Shown here one piece after another: positions 25,921 to 34,775 of a stretch of DNA of 64,000 bases (the first letter of the stretch is position 1; each line of letters begins with the position of its first letter). The position numbers were made by a program, and so were the translations under genes. The DNA comes from Kibdelosporangium aridum. Lineage in GTDB: Bacteria; Actinomycetota; Actinomycetes; Mycobacteriales; Pseudonocardiaceae. The DNA lies in NCBI RefSeq assembly GCF_900176515.1, contig NZ_FWXV01000001.1, positions 1,054,001 to 1,118,000 on the forward strand. Direction: 5' to 3'. A model generated the notes under the pieces. It ran no database searches. It had not been told where the DNA came from and saw only the letters and a program-made list of their open reading frames with translations.

Positions 25921-25926
25921 GCGTGC

Positions 25927-25932
25927 AGCCTA
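25927..25932 (-). promoter_or_regulatory. Leaderless -10 box of the exonuclease gene
   Basis: On the minus strand TAGGCT is followed by six bases and GTG 25920, the same arrangement as dop and pafA. Confidence 0.5.
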
Positions 25933-26913
25933 GGCCGGTGGTGGCGACGTTGTGGCGCGGACGATGAGTTGCGTGTCGAGATCGACGTGACGCACCTCGG
26001 CCTGCCCTGAGTTGAGGCCGTCGAGCAGCAGGTCCACCGCGAGCGTCCCGGCGGGCGCCAGCGGCATGGCCACAGTGGTCAGCGGTGGCGAGCAGAGCTC
26101 GGCGAACATCAGGTCGTCAAAGCCCGTCACGCTGACGTCCTCCGGCACGCTGACCCCGCGGTCACGCAACCGGGCGAGCACACCCAAGGCCATGATGTCG
26201 TTGTACGCCATGATCGCCGTCGGCTTGGCTGCCAAGGCCAGGTCACACGCCTGCAGGCCGCCTTCGTAGCGCGGCGGGAACGGCCCGAGCTCGATCAGCT
26301 CGACGCCGTGCTGCTGGGTCGCCAGCCGCAGGCCGCGCCGACGCTCCTTGTTGGACCAGGACGTCCGAGGCCCGTTGAGGTACACGAGCTTGCGGTGTCC
26401 CAACGCGACGAGGTGGTCGACGATCTGCCGCATGCCCGAGGCGCTGTTCATCAACGCGGCGGGCACGCCCCGCAGCCGCCGGTTCAGCATCACCAGCGAC
26501 GTGATGCCCGCGGCCTCGTAGAGCTGTGTGTCGTCGATGCCGGGCGAACAGACGATCACGCCGTCGACTTGCTTGGCCATCGCGCGCACCAGCTGCTCTT
26601 CGGTGGCGCGGTCTTCGTCGCTGTCCGCGACGAACACCGCGTAGTCGGCCTGGCGGGCCCGCGCCTGCACGCCCTTGAGCACGCCGGTGAAGAACGGGTT
26701 GTTCAGGTCCGGCACGACGATGCCGAGGTTGCCGGTCCGGCCGGTGATCAGGCCGCGAGCGGCGCGGTTTGGCTGGTAGCCGAGCTGGCTGGCGGCGTTG
26801 AGGACACGGTCACGTGTCGCGGGCCGGACCAGATCGGGCGAGGACAACGCACGCGAGACCGTGGCAACGGAAACTTGAGCTTCCCGTGCGACGTCGCGGA
26901 TGGTAACCGCCAC
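25930..26913 (-). CDS. LacI-family transcription regulator
   Basis: A 327-residue regulator. Residues 1-55 are the DNA-binding head (VTIRDVAREAQVSVATVSRALSSPDLVRPATRDRVLNAASQLGYQPN), followed by a periplasmic-binding-protein-like effector domain (GIVVPDLNNPFFTGVLKGVQ, AIMAYNDIMALGVLARLRDRGVSVPEDVSVTGFDD). GTG 26913 with GGAGG upstream is chosen over GTG 26928. It diverges from the aldolase-family gene at 27086, with a LacI-type operator between, and probably represses that gene in response to a sugar or sugar acid. Confidence 0.9.
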   Translation of the reverse strand: MAVTIRDVAREAQVSVATVSRALSSPDLVRPATRDRVLNAASQLGYQPNRAARGLITGRTGNLGIVVPDLNNPFFTGVLKGVQARARQADYAVFVADSDEDRATEEQLVRAMAKQVDGVIVCSPGIDDTQLYEAAGITSLVMLNRRLRGVPAALMNSASGMRQIVDHLVALGHRKLVYLNGPRTSWSNKERRRGLRLATQQHGVELIELGPFPPRYEGGLQACDLALAAKPTAIMAYNDIMALGVLARLRDRGVSVPEDVSVTGFDDLMFAELCSPPLTTVAMPLAPAGTLAVDLLLDGLNSGQAEVRHVDLDTQLIVRATTSPPPA

Positions 26914-27046
26914 CGGGCACACCTCCACTCGTCGCTTTGCGGGAATCGTACCGGCCGATGTAACGCGGGACCGGTACCGGGCCGTCGGCGCGGCGGTTCC
27001 GACGTGCGGCGCGTTGACCTCCCGGCCTCACGGATGGAAACATAAC

Positions 27047-27058
27047 GAAAACGTTTAC
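27047..27058 (+). promoter_or_regulatory. LacI-type operator between divergent genes
   Basis: GAAAACGTTTAC is a 12-base near-palindrome with a central CG and one mismatch, as expected for LacI/GalR-family operators. It is 28 bases before the start of the aldolase gene. Confidence 0.6.
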
Positions 27059-27085
27059 ATCCTTTCGGGCTGGAAGGGAAGAGGC

Positions 27086-27985
27086 ATGGACGCGCTCCGC
27101 TCGGTAGTGTTGATCAACGCGACGCCCTTCGACGAGAACGGCGGGGTGGCGACGGACGACTACGCCCGTGTCCTCGACCACGCGGTGACCGCCGGAATCG
27201 GCGCGGTCACGCCGAACGGCAACACCAGCGAGTTCTATTCACTGACCCCCGACGAGCTGGACACCGCGCTCGCCGTCACCGTCGAGACGGTCAAGGGCCG
27301 CGCTCTCGTGGTCGCCGGGGTTGGCCATGAACTCGACCGTGCGATCCGTATGGCCAAGGCGGCACATGATGCCGGCGCCGAGGCGGTCATGGTGCACCAG
27401 CCCGTCCACCCGTACATGTCAGAAGACGGTTGGGTCGAGTACCACCGCGCGATCGCCGACGCGGTGCCGTCATTGGGCGTGGTGTGCTACCTGCGTAGCC
27501 CCCACATCGGCCCGTCGGCCGTGCACCGGTTGGCGGTCGAGTGCCCGAATGTCGCGGGCGTGAAGTACGCGGTGCCCGACGCGATCGCGTTCGCCGACAT
27601 CATCACGCAGACGGCGTTCGGTGGCGCGGAGCGGCTGGTCTGGGTGTGTGGCCTGGCTGAGTCATGGGCACCGTTCTTCTGGGTCGCGGGCGCGGAAGGC
27701 TTCACCACCGGCCTCGGCAACGTCGCGCCCGAGTTGTCGCTGCAGTTGTTCGACCAGTTGGACGCGGGCAACCCAGGTTCGGCGATGCAGTTGTGGCGCA
27801 AACTGAAGCCATTCGAGGACCTGCGGGCACGGCACGGCAACGCGTACAACGTTTCCGCGGTCAAGGAAGCGTTGGCACAGCTGGAAATGTGTCGCAGGGA
27901 CGTCCGGCCGCCGATCAGTGAACTGCCCGAGGCCGAACGCGCCGAAGTCGGCAAGATCCTGCGCGACTGGGGCATCGGTGGCTGA
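27086..27985 (+). CDS. Dihydrodipicolinate synthase/N-acetylneuraminate lyase family protein
   Basis: A 299-residue (beta/alpha)8 class I aldolase. The Schiff-base lysine is Lys160 in VAGVKYAVPD, Tyr135 is the likely catalytic tyrosine, and NGNTSEFYSLTPDE is the substrate-carboxylate loop (GTTGE in the classical enzymes). The changed loop and the neighbouring LacI gene and IlvD-type dehydratase suggest a 2-keto-3-deoxy sugar-acid dehydratase or aldolase rather than lysine biosynthesis. ATG 27086 has AAGGGAAGAGG upstream. Confidence 0.85.
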   Translation: MDALRSVVLINATPFDENGGVATDDYARVLDHAVTAGIGAVTPNGNTSEFYSLTPDELDTALAVTVETVKGRALVVAGVGHELDRAIRMAKAAHDAGAEAVMVHQPVHPYMSEDGWVEYHRAIADAVPSLGVVCYLRSPHIGPSAVHRLAVECPNVAGVKYAVPDAIAFADIITQTAFGGAERLVWVCGLAESWAPFFWVAGAEGFTTGLGNVAPELSLQLFDQLDAGNPGSAMQLWRKLKPFEDLRARHGNAYNVSAVKEALAQLEMCRRDVRPPISELPEAERAEVGKILRDWGIGG

Positions 27986-28047
27986 CCGGACGACTGGCAA
28001 CAGGAAACCTGTCGCGTTACTCCATGTGGCCGCTGCTACCGTGCCGC

Positions 28048-28593
28048 ATGCCAGGCGACGAGCGCCGCTACGACGCGTTTATTTCCTATAGCTACCAGAC
28101 AGATGGCCCACGGCTCGCGCCTGCGGTTCAGCGTGGTCTGCAGCGCCTGACCGTCCCGTGGTACCGGCGGAGTCCCAGGCGGATCTTCCGTGACCACACG
28201 AGCGTGCCTGCGGGCAGCAACCTCGGCCAGTCCATCGAGGAGGCCCTCGCCGACTCGCGGTACTTTGTGCTGATGGCCTCAGTCGCGTTCAGCCCGGATG
28301 GCAGACTGCTGGCCAGCGGGAGCGGCGACAACTCCGTGCGGCTGTGGGATGTCGCCACTCGCGAGCAGGTCAGCGACCCGATTCTGGGGCATTCCCGGCC
28401 GGTGCGGTCGGTGAAGTTCAGCCCGGACGGACGGTCGCTGGCTTCCGGTGGCGAGGACACCATGGTCCGCATGTGGGACGTCGGCTACACGGTCGACGTC
28501 GTCAAGTCCTTGTGCGACAAGGTGAAGCGTGATCTCACTGCCGACGAATGGGCTCGGTACGTCCCGGATGTCGAGTACCGGACGGTCTGCTGA
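28048..28593 (+). CDS. Shortened TIR-WD40 protein (internal deletion of a large TIR-STAND-WD40 gene)
   Basis: A 181-residue product. Residues 1-75 are the first part of a TIR domain (RRYDAFISYSYQTDGPRLAPAVQRGLQ...PWYRRSPRRIFRDHTSVPAGSNLGQSIEEALADSRYFVLMAS). The frame then switches mid-domain straight into WD40 repeats (VAFSPDGRLLASGSGDNSVRLWDV and VKFSPDGRSLASGGEDTMVRMWDV). The ending DLTADEWARYVPDVEYRTVC is the normal C-terminus of the large family. Typical members exceed 1,000 residues, so the TIR catalytic half, the NTPase and most propeller blades were lost in one in-frame event. ATG 28048 follows TACCGT by five bases. Probably a relic. Confidence 0.75.
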   Translation: MPGDERRYDAFISYSYQTDGPRLAPAVQRGLQRLTVPWYRRSPRRIFRDHTSVPAGSNLGQSIEEALADSRYFVLMASVAFSPDGRLLASGSGDNSVRLWDVATREQVSDPILGHSRPVRSVKFSPDGRSLASGGEDTMVRMWDVGYTVDVVKSLCDKVKRDLTADEWARYVPDVEYRTVC

Positions 28594-28602
28594 GCAGAGA
28601 AA

Positions 28603-28634
28603 TGGCCCGCCGTGCCCCCCGGTGCGACGGGCCA
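28603..28634 (+). terminator. Hairpin after the TIR-WD40 gene
   Basis: TGGCCCG (28603-28609) pairs with CGGGCCA (28628-28634), with further partial pairing inside. It lies between convergent genes and could serve both strands. Confidence 0.5.
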
Positions 28635-28691
28635 CTCCTTCTGGGAAAGGACACTATCGGCGCCGGGCACGGGCGCCCAGCGTATAACTAC

Positions 28692-30404
28692 TCATGTCGC
28701 GTCAGGCTCCGGATTTTCGCCTGGTGCGGCCAGGAAATCGAAGTCGCAGCCCTCGTCGGCCTGGGTGATGTGCTGGGCGTGCAGGGCCGCGTAGCCGCGC
28801 AGGAACCGCGTTTCCGGCGGCGACCACTGCGCGCGGCGTCGGTCGAGTTCGTCGTCGGAGACCTCGAGCCGCAGTTCACGGCCGGGCACGTCCAGGGTGA
28901 TCATGTCGCCGGTGCGGACCAGCGCGAGCGGCCCGCCGACGTGGGACTCGGGTGCCACGTGCAGTACGCACGTACCGAAGCTGGTGCCGCTCATCCGGGC
29001 GTCGGAGATCCGGACCATGTCCCGGACTCCTTGCTGGAGCAGGCTTTTCGGGATCGGCAGCATGCCGTGTTCCGGCATGCCCGGCCCGCCGAGTGGCCCG
29101 GTGCCGCGCAGCACCAGCACCGACGAGGCCGTGACGGGCACCGTGTCGATGGTGCGTTGCATCTCGGCGTACGAGTCGAACACGACCGCCGGACCTGTGT
29201 GCCGTAACAAGGACGGGTCGGCGGCGATCGGTTTGATCACCGCGCCGGACGGGGCCAGGTTTCCGTGCAGAACCGCGAGGCCTCCTTCCGCGGCCAGCGG
29301 GTTGTCCAGTGGCCGGATCACTTCGGGGTCGTGCACCGACGCGTCGGCGAGGCCGTCGTCGAGCGTCCCGCCGGACGCCACTGGACGCGACACGTGCAGC
29401 CACGGCTTGAGTTGTGCCAGCAGCGCACGCAGGCCGCCCGCGTAGTAGAAGTCCTCCATCAGGAACCGGCCGCCGGGCTGGATGTCGGCCAATACCGGCA
29501 CCGGCCGGTCGAAGTCCGAAAGCGACAGTGGGACGCCCGCCCTGCGGGCCATCGCGACCAGGTGGATGACGGCGTTTGTCGACCCGCCGAGGCCGAGCAC
29601 GGTCACCACCGCGTCCGAAAAGGCCTCGGCCGTCATGATCTTCGCCGGGGTCAGGTCCTCCCACACCATGTCCACGATCCGGGCACCACTCGCCGCGGCC
29701 ATCCGGGAGTGTGCCGAGTCGACGGCCGGAATGGACGCCGCGCCGGGCAACGTCATGCCAAGCGTCTCGGCCACGGACGTCATGGTCGAGGCGGTGCCCA
29801 TCGTCATGCAGTGACCGGGGGAGCGGGCCAGGCCTTCCTCCAGTTCCGCCAGTTGACGGTCGTCCACCAGGCCGGCGCGCTTGTCGTCCCACGCCCGCCA
29901 CATGTCGCTGCCGCTGCCCAGAGTCTTGCCGCGCCAATGCCCGCGCAGCATCGGCCCGGCCGGAACGAAGATCGACGGCAGTCCGGCGGACGTCGCGCCC
30001 ATCAGCAGCGCGGGGGTGGTTTTGTCGCAGCCGCCCATCAGCACCGCGCCGTCAACCGGGTACGAGCGAAGCAGTTCCTCGACTTCCATCGCGAGCAGGT
30101 TGCGGTACAGCATGGCGGTCGGCTTCTGGAACGTCTCACCGCACAACGCGCTCGCGGGTAGCTCGATCGGGTAGCCGCCTGCCTGCCACACTCCCCGTTT
30201 GACCGCTTCGGCTCGCTCCCGCAGATGCAGGTGGCACGGGTTGATCTCGCTCCAGGTGTTCACGATGCCGATCACCGGCTTGCCCATGTGCTCGTCCGCG
30301 CCGATGCCCAATTGCCTTGTCCTGGTTCGGTGGCTGAACGAACGCAGCCCTTCGCCGCCGTACCAACGCCTGCTGCGCAGCTGCTCGGGCGACTTCCGGG
30401 TCAT
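28692..30404 (-). CDS. IlvD/Edd-family sugar-acid dehydratase (L-arabinonate dehydratase-like)
   Basis: A 570-residue iron-sulfur dehydratase. Cluster cysteines are visible at Cys57 (INPCH), Cys126 (GGCDKTT) and Cys199 (GHCMTMGTAS). The N-terminus EQLRSRRWYGGEGLRSFSHRTR and TWSEINPCHLHLRERAEAVKRGV are closest, by eye, to the L-arabinonate/pentonate dehydratase branch rather than biosynthetic IlvD. It would convert an aldonic acid to its 2-keto-3-deoxy form, the expected substrate of the aldolase-family gene at 27086. The two genes are separated by the TIR-WD40 relic. Confidence 0.85.
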   Translation of the reverse strand: MTRKSPEQLRSRRWYGGEGLRSFSHRTRTRQLGIGADEHMGKPVIGIVNTWSEINPCHLHLRERAEAVKRGVWQAGGYPIELPASALCGETFQKPTAMLYRNLLAMEVEELLRSYPVDGAVLMGGCDKTTPALLMGATSAGLPSIFVPAGPMLRGHWRGKTLGSGSDMWRAWDDKRAGLVDDRQLAELEEGLARSPGHCMTMGTASTMTSVAETLGMTLPGAASIPAVDSAHSRMAAASGARIVDMVWEDLTPAKIMTAEAFSDAVVTVLGLGGSTNAVIHLVAMARRAGVPLSLSDFDRPVPVLADIQPGGRFLMEDFYYAGGLRALLAQLKPWLHVSRPVASGGTLDDGLADASVHDPEVIRPLDNPLAAEGGLAVLHGNLAPSGAVIKPIAADPSLLRHTGPAVVFDSYAEMQRTIDTVPVTASSVLVLRGTGPLGGPGMPEHGMLPIPKSLLQQGVRDMVRISDARMSGTSFGTCVLHVAPESHVGGPLALVRTGDMITLDVPGRELRLEVSDDELDRRRAQWSPPETRFLRGYAALHAQHITQADEGCDFDFLAAPGENPEPDAT

Positions 30405-30425
30405 CGCACCTCCCGATCAAGCGGT

Positions 30426-30442
30426 AAACCTTTTCAAGGTTT
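30426..30442 (-). promoter_or_regulatory. Palindromic operator upstream of the dehydratase gene
   Basis: AAACCTT-TTC-AAGGTTT is a perfect 7-base inverted repeat with a 3-base spacer, 22 bases before the dehydratase start. It differs from the LacI-type operator at 27047, so a different regulator is likely. Confidence 0.5.
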
Positions 30443-30527
30443 CTGTAACCCATCTTCGCATGACAAAAGACCATTGCCGAACACCGAGCGCCGTGGTGCA
30501 GTGGGACGTTGGTCCAGAAGGAGGGAA

Positions 30528-31769
30528 ATGAGACGGCGCCTGCCGCTGCTTGCCTTGCTTGGCGCGTTCGGAATCTCGCATGCCGGATCGGTCATGACAC
30601 TGCTCGCGATCCCGTGGTTCGTCTTGCAGACCACGGGAAGCGGCGTCCAGACCGGTGTGGTGACGGCGGCGGAGACGGTCGGTCTCCTCGCGTCGTCCAT
30701 TCTGTCCGGACCGGTCATCGACCGGATCGGCGCACGTGGCATCAGCGTGCTCGCCGACCTCGCCGCGGTGGTGGCGGTGGGCGCGATCCCGCTCGCTGAC
30801 GCCACCACCGGGCTGTCACTGCCCCTGCTGACTGTCCTAGCCGGACTCGCCGGGTTGACGCGGGCGCCAGGCGACACCGCCAAACGAGTGCTCCTGCCGG
30901 GCGTGATCACCTTGGCGGGCACCACACTCGAAAGAGGCTCAGGTTCCGCCGACGCCATGGTCCGAATCGGCCGGACGCTCGGCGCGCCGCTCGCCGGAAC
31001 GATGATCATGGTCATCGGCGCACCCGGCGTACTGCTGCTCGACGCGGCCACCTTCCTCGTCGCCGCGCTGTTGATCGGCCTGTGTGTCCGGGTCGACGAG
31101 GAAGCGATGCTGACCGAGCCCGGCGGGTACTTCGGCTGGCTGGCCACAGGTCTGCGCTACGTCCGCCGCGACCGGCTGATCCTCGCGATCATCGGCACGG
31201 TCACGATGATGAACGCACTCGACGCCGGCATGAACGCGGTCCTGCAGCCCGCGTTCGCCGCGCACGTAATGCGCAGCCCCGTACTGCTCGGCGAACTGAT
31301 GGGCGTGTTCGGACTCGGCGCCGCCGCGGGCAGTGTCATGTACGGCTGGTGGGGCGCGCGCTGGGGCAGGTGGAACACGTTCGCCGTCTGTGCGTTGCTT
31401 GCTGGAGCGCCGAGGTTCCTGCTGCTGTGGGTGGAACCGTCAGTGCCGTTGCTGCTGTTCGGGTTCTTCGCGTGCGGGCTCGCCGCGGGCAGCCTGAACC
31501 CCCTTCTGGTCACCGTCGAACTCGACCGTATCCCGCCGCACCTACGGGCTCGCGTGCTCGGCGCGGGGGAGGCGGGCGTGCTGGCGATGATGCCGGTCGG
31601 CGCGCTGGCAGCGGGCGTGCTGCTCGACGGGATCGGGCTCGAAGCGACGTTGCTGGCGTTCGCCGCCGTGTACGCGGTGACAACTTTGTGCCCGGTGGCG
31701 TTCCGCGTATGGCGACAGATGGACGATCACAGGCTCCCAGCACCCACACGACAACCAGTCGCGGTTTAG
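30528..31769 (+). CDS. MFS exporter
   Basis: A 413-residue membrane protein with about 12 helices of the MFS_3 (EntS-like) group. It opens with LPLLALLGAFGISHAGSVMTLLAIPWFVLQTTGSG and has the motif-A-like GPVIDRIGARG between helices 2 and 3. Substrate unknown; relatives export siderophores or drugs. ATG 30528 has an ideal GAAGGAGGG ribosome site. The stop TAG is part of the -10 box of the next gene. Confidence 0.87.
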   Translation: MRRRLPLLALLGAFGISHAGSVMTLLAIPWFVLQTTGSGVQTGVVTAAETVGLLASSILSGPVIDRIGARGISVLADLAAVVAVGAIPLADATTGLSLPLLTVLAGLAGLTRAPGDTAKRVLLPGVITLAGTTLERGSGSADAMVRIGRTLGAPLAGTMIMVIGAPGVLLLDAATFLVAALLIGLCVRVDEEAMLTEPGGYFGWLATGLRYVRRDRLILAIIGTVTMMNALDAGMNAVLQPAFAAHVMRSPVLLGELMGVFGLGAAAGSVMYGWWGARWGRWNTFAVCALLAGAPRFLLLWVEPSVPLLLFGFFACGLAAGSLNPLLVTVELDRIPPHLRARVLGAGEAGVLAMMPVGALAAGVLLDGIGLEATLLAFAAVYAVTTLCPVAFRVWRQMDDHRLPAPTRQPVAV

Positions 31770-31772
31770 GCT
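31767..31772 (+). promoter_or_regulatory. Leaderless -10 box of the M24 peptidase gene
   Basis: TAGGCT, seven bases, then ATG 31780. The TAG doubles as the MFS stop codon. Confidence 0.5.
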
Positions 31773-31779
31773 CTGGCTC

Positions 31780-32916
31780 ATGTCGTCCACCGCCGCACCT
31801 GTGCCCGCACCCGAGATCCTTCGCAGCCGACTGGAGCGCGCCGCCGCCGCGGCGGAGAAGGCGGGCTTTGACGCCCTGTTCGTCACGCCAGGGTCCGACC
31901 TGCGCTACCTGATCGGTGCGGTCGGCGGGTCGTTCGAGCGGCTGACCTGCCTCGTGCTGCCCGTGTCGGGAAACCCGACGCTGGTCGTGCCCAAGCTGGA
32001 ACTGCCGGGCTACGAGTCCGTGCTGGTCGACGAGCTCGGCGTGCAGGCCGCCACCTGGGTGGACGGCGAAGACCCGGCCGCGCTGGCCGCCGGACTGGTC
32101 AAGTCGGCCAAGCGGGTCGCAGTCAGCGACTTCACCCCGGCGCTGCACGTGCTCGGCCTGCGCGACGCGCTGTCCGGCGTCGAGCAGCAGCTGGCCGGGC
32201 CGGTCATCCGCGAGCTGCGGATGCGCAAGGACGCCAGTGAGATCGACTCGCTGCGCCAGGCGGGCGCCGCGATCGACCGCGTGCACGCCCGGATGGGCGA
32301 GTTCCTGCGGGCCGGTCGTACCGAGAACGAGGTGGCTGCCGACATCGCCGCCGCGATCCTCGAGGAAGGCCACGCGGTCGCCGAGTTCGTGATCGTCGGC
32401 TCCGGCCCGAACGGCGCCAGCCCGCACCACGGCGCGTCCGACCGCGTGGTCGAGCAGGGCGACGTGGTCGTGATCGACATCGGCGGCCCGGTCGCCGAGG
32501 GCTACAACTCCGACTCGACCCGCACGTACGCCATCGGCACCCCGCGCGACGAGGACGTCGCCAAGACCTACGCCGTGCTGCAGCAGGCCCAGCAGGCCGC
32601 TGTGGACGCTGTCCGGCCTGGCGTGACGGCGCAGGACGTGGACCGCGCCGCGCGCAAGGTGATCGAGGACGCGGGCTTCGGCGAGTACTTCATCCACCGC
32701 ACGGGTCACGGCATCGGGTTGGACGTGCACGAGGAGCCGTACATCGTCGAGGGCAACGAGCTGCCGCTCGAACCGGGCATGGCGTTCAGTGTCGAGCCGG
32801 GCATCTACCAGTCCGGCCGTTGGGGCGCGCGGATCGAGGACATCGTCGTGTGCACCGAAGACGGCGTCGAGTCGCTGAACAACCGGCCACACGAACTGGT
32901 GGTGCTCGGCGAGTGA
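31780..32916 (+). CDS. M24 family Xaa-Pro dipeptidase/aminopeptidase
   Basis: A 378-residue metallopeptidase with a creatinase-like N-domain and a pita-bread catalytic domain. All five metal ligands are visible: DIGGPVAEGYNSDSTRTY (two Asp), HRTGHGIG (His), FSVEPGIY (Glu) and GARIEDIVV (Glu). It cleaves dipeptides or N-terminal residues before proline in the cytoplasm. The stop overlaps the Lrp-type regulator start (GTGA), so the two are co-translated. Confidence 0.9.
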   Translation: MSSTAAPVPAPEILRSRLERAAAAAEKAGFDALFVTPGSDLRYLIGAVGGSFERLTCLVLPVSGNPTLVVPKLELPGYESVLVDELGVQAATWVDGEDPAALAAGLVKSAKRVAVSDFTPALHVLGLRDALSGVEQQLAGPVIRELRMRKDASEIDSLRQAGAAIDRVHARMGEFLRAGRTENEVAADIAAAILEEGHAVAEFVIVGSGPNGASPHHGASDRVVEQGDVVVIDIGGPVAEGYNSDSTRTYAIGTPRDEDVAKTYAVLQQAQQAAVDAVRPGVTAQDVDRAARKVIEDAGFGEYFIHRTGHGIGLDVHEEPYIVEGNELPLEPGMAFSVEPGIYQSGRWGARIEDIVVCTEDGVESLNNRPHELVVLGE

Positions 32917-33371
32917 GTACACCCAGTCAACTGGAGCCGCTCGACCAGGCGATCGTGCGAGAACTGGCCGCCGACGGCCGGTGCAGCTTCACCGACCTCG
33001 CCGAACGCGTCGGCCTGAGCGTGTCGGCCGTCCACCAGCGGGTGAGACGGCTCGAGCAGCGTGGCGTGATCCGTGGGTACACCGCACGGCTGGACGCCGA
33101 CTCGATCGGCCTGCCGCTGACGGCGTTGATCTCCTTGACACCGATCGACCCGGCCGCGCCGGACGACTATCCACAACGGCTCGCGCACATCACGGCGATC
33201 GAATCGTGCTATTCGGTCGCCGGCGACGAATCGTACGTCCTGCTCGTCCGGGTCGGCTCGCCCGCCGATCTGGAAGACCTGCTGCGCCAGGTGCGCGAGG
33301 CCGCGAAGGTGTCCACACGCACCACTGTCGTCCTCTCGACACCCTACGAGGGCCGTCCACCGGCCCTTTAG
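32913..33371 (+). CDS. Lrp/AsnC-family transcription regulator
   Basis: A 152-residue regulator from the GTG overlapping the peptidase stop. The N-terminal helix-turn-helix is LDQAIVRELAADGRCSFTDLAERVGLSVSAVHQRVRRLEQRGVIRGYTARLD. The C-terminal RAM domain senses small ligands, usually amino acids. Operon linkage to a peptidase fits control by peptide or amino-acid supply. Confidence 0.9.
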   Translation: MSTPSQLEPLDQAIVRELAADGRCSFTDLAERVGLSVSAVHQRVRRLEQRGVIRGYTARLDADSIGLPLTALISLTPIDPAAPDDYPQRLAHITAIESCYSVAGDESYVLLVRVGSPADLEDLLRQVREAAKVSTRTTVVLSTPYEGRPPAL

Positions 33372-33445
33372 GGCGAGACGAAGCAACAAGGCGTTAACCA
33401 CACTGGCAATTCCCCAACCGGGGTCTGTCCTGGGAGGATGCGTCA

Positions 33446-34771
33446 GTGTTCGGTATCAAACGCTCCACGCACCCAGTGGACCAGCTGCTGCCTGCCGGGC
33501 AGATGGGCGCACTGGGTCTGCAGCACGTGCTGGCGATGTACGCGGGCGCTGTCGCCGTGCCGTTGATCGTCGGCAGCGCGCTCGGCATGTCCAAAGCGGA
33601 CATCGGCTACCTGATCAACGCGGACCTGCTCATCTCGGGCGTGTCCACGCTGATCCAGTGCCTTGGCTTCTGGCGCTTCGGCGTCCGGCTGCCGTTGATG
33701 CAGGGCTGCACGTTCGCCGCGGTCACACCGATGGTGTTCATCGGGACGAGCGACGGGATCACCGCGATCTACGGCGCGGTGATCGTCTCCGGGCTGCTGA
33801 TGATCCTGCTGTCACCGTTGTGGGGCAAGCTGTTGCGGTTCTTCCCGCCGCTGGTGACCGGCACCGTGATCACGGTGATCGGCCTGGCGTTGATCCCGGT
33901 GGCGGTGAACTGGGCAGCGGGCGGCGTCGGATCGCCGAGCTTCGGCGCTCCCGGCAACCTCGCGCTGGCGCTCGGTGTGTTGCTGCTTGTGCTTGTGGTG
34001 CAACGGTTCGCGCCGCCGGCATTGAGCCGGATCTCGGTGCTCGTCGGGATCGTGCTCGGCACGCTCGTCGCGATCCCGTTCGGGTTCACGGACTTCTCCG
34101 GGGTGTCGGACGCGCCGATCTTCGGCATCAGCATCCCGTTCCACTTCGGACTGCCCACGTTCAACATCGCCGCGATCGTCGCGATGATCGTCGTCATGCT
34201 GGTCACCATGACCGAGACGACCGGTGACATCCTCGCTGTCGGCGAGATGGCTGGCCGCCCGGTCGACGGCAGGCGACTGGCCGACGGTCTGCGCGCGGAC
34301 GGACTGTCCACGGTGCTCGGTGGGGTGTTCAACACCTTCCCGTACACGGCTTTCGGCCAGAACGCGGGCCTGGTCGGGCTGACCAAGGTGTACAGCAGGT
34401 TCGTCGTCGCGGTGGGCGGCGGGATCCTGGTGATCCTCGGTCTGTTCCCGATCCTCGGCGAGATCGTCGCCCGGATCCCCGCTCCCGTGCTCGGCGGGGC
34501 AGGCATCGTGATGTTCGGGACGGTCGCCGCCATCGGCATCAAGATGCTCGCGAAAGTCGCCTTCGACAACAACGGCAACCTGATGGTCGTCGCGGTCTCA
34601 CTCGGCGTCGGCCTTGTCCCGACCGCCGTGCCGAACATCTACGAGCACTTCCCCAACTGGTTCCGCACCATCATGGAGTCGGGGATCAGCGCGGGCGCAC
34701 TGTCCGCGGTCGTGCTGAACCTGCTGTTCAACCACATCAAAGGCAGGCGGCAGAAGGAAACCACAGCCTGA
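33446..34771 (+). CDS. NCS2-family xanthine/uracil permease
   Basis: A 441-residue transporter with about 14 membrane segments. Family signatures include GALGLQHVLAMYAGAVAVPLIVG near the start, the MTETTGDILAVGEM segment and the substrate-filter motif FGQNAGLVGLTKVYSR. It imports a purine base, xanthine or uric acid more likely than uracil. GTG 33446 follows GGGAGG. Confidence 0.9.
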   Translation: MFGIKRSTHPVDQLLPAGQMGALGLQHVLAMYAGAVAVPLIVGSALGMSKADIGYLINADLLISGVSTLIQCLGFWRFGVRLPLMQGCTFAAVTPMVFIGTSDGITAIYGAVIVSGLLMILLSPLWGKLLRFFPPLVTGTVITVIGLALIPVAVNWAAGGVGSPSFGAPGNLALALGVLLLVLVVQRFAPPALSRISVLVGIVLGTLVAIPFGFTDFSGVSDAPIFGISIPFHFGLPTFNIAAIVAMIVVMLVTMTETTGDILAVGEMAGRPVDGRRLADGLRADGLSTVLGGVFNTFPYTAFGQNAGLVGLTKVYSRFVVAVGGGILVILGLFPILGEIVARIPAPVLGGAGIVMFGTVAAIGIKMLAKVAFDNNGNLMVVAVSLGVGLVPTAVPNIYEHFPNWFRTIMESGISAGALSAVVLNLLFNHIKGRRQKETTA

Positions 34772-34775
34772 GCAA

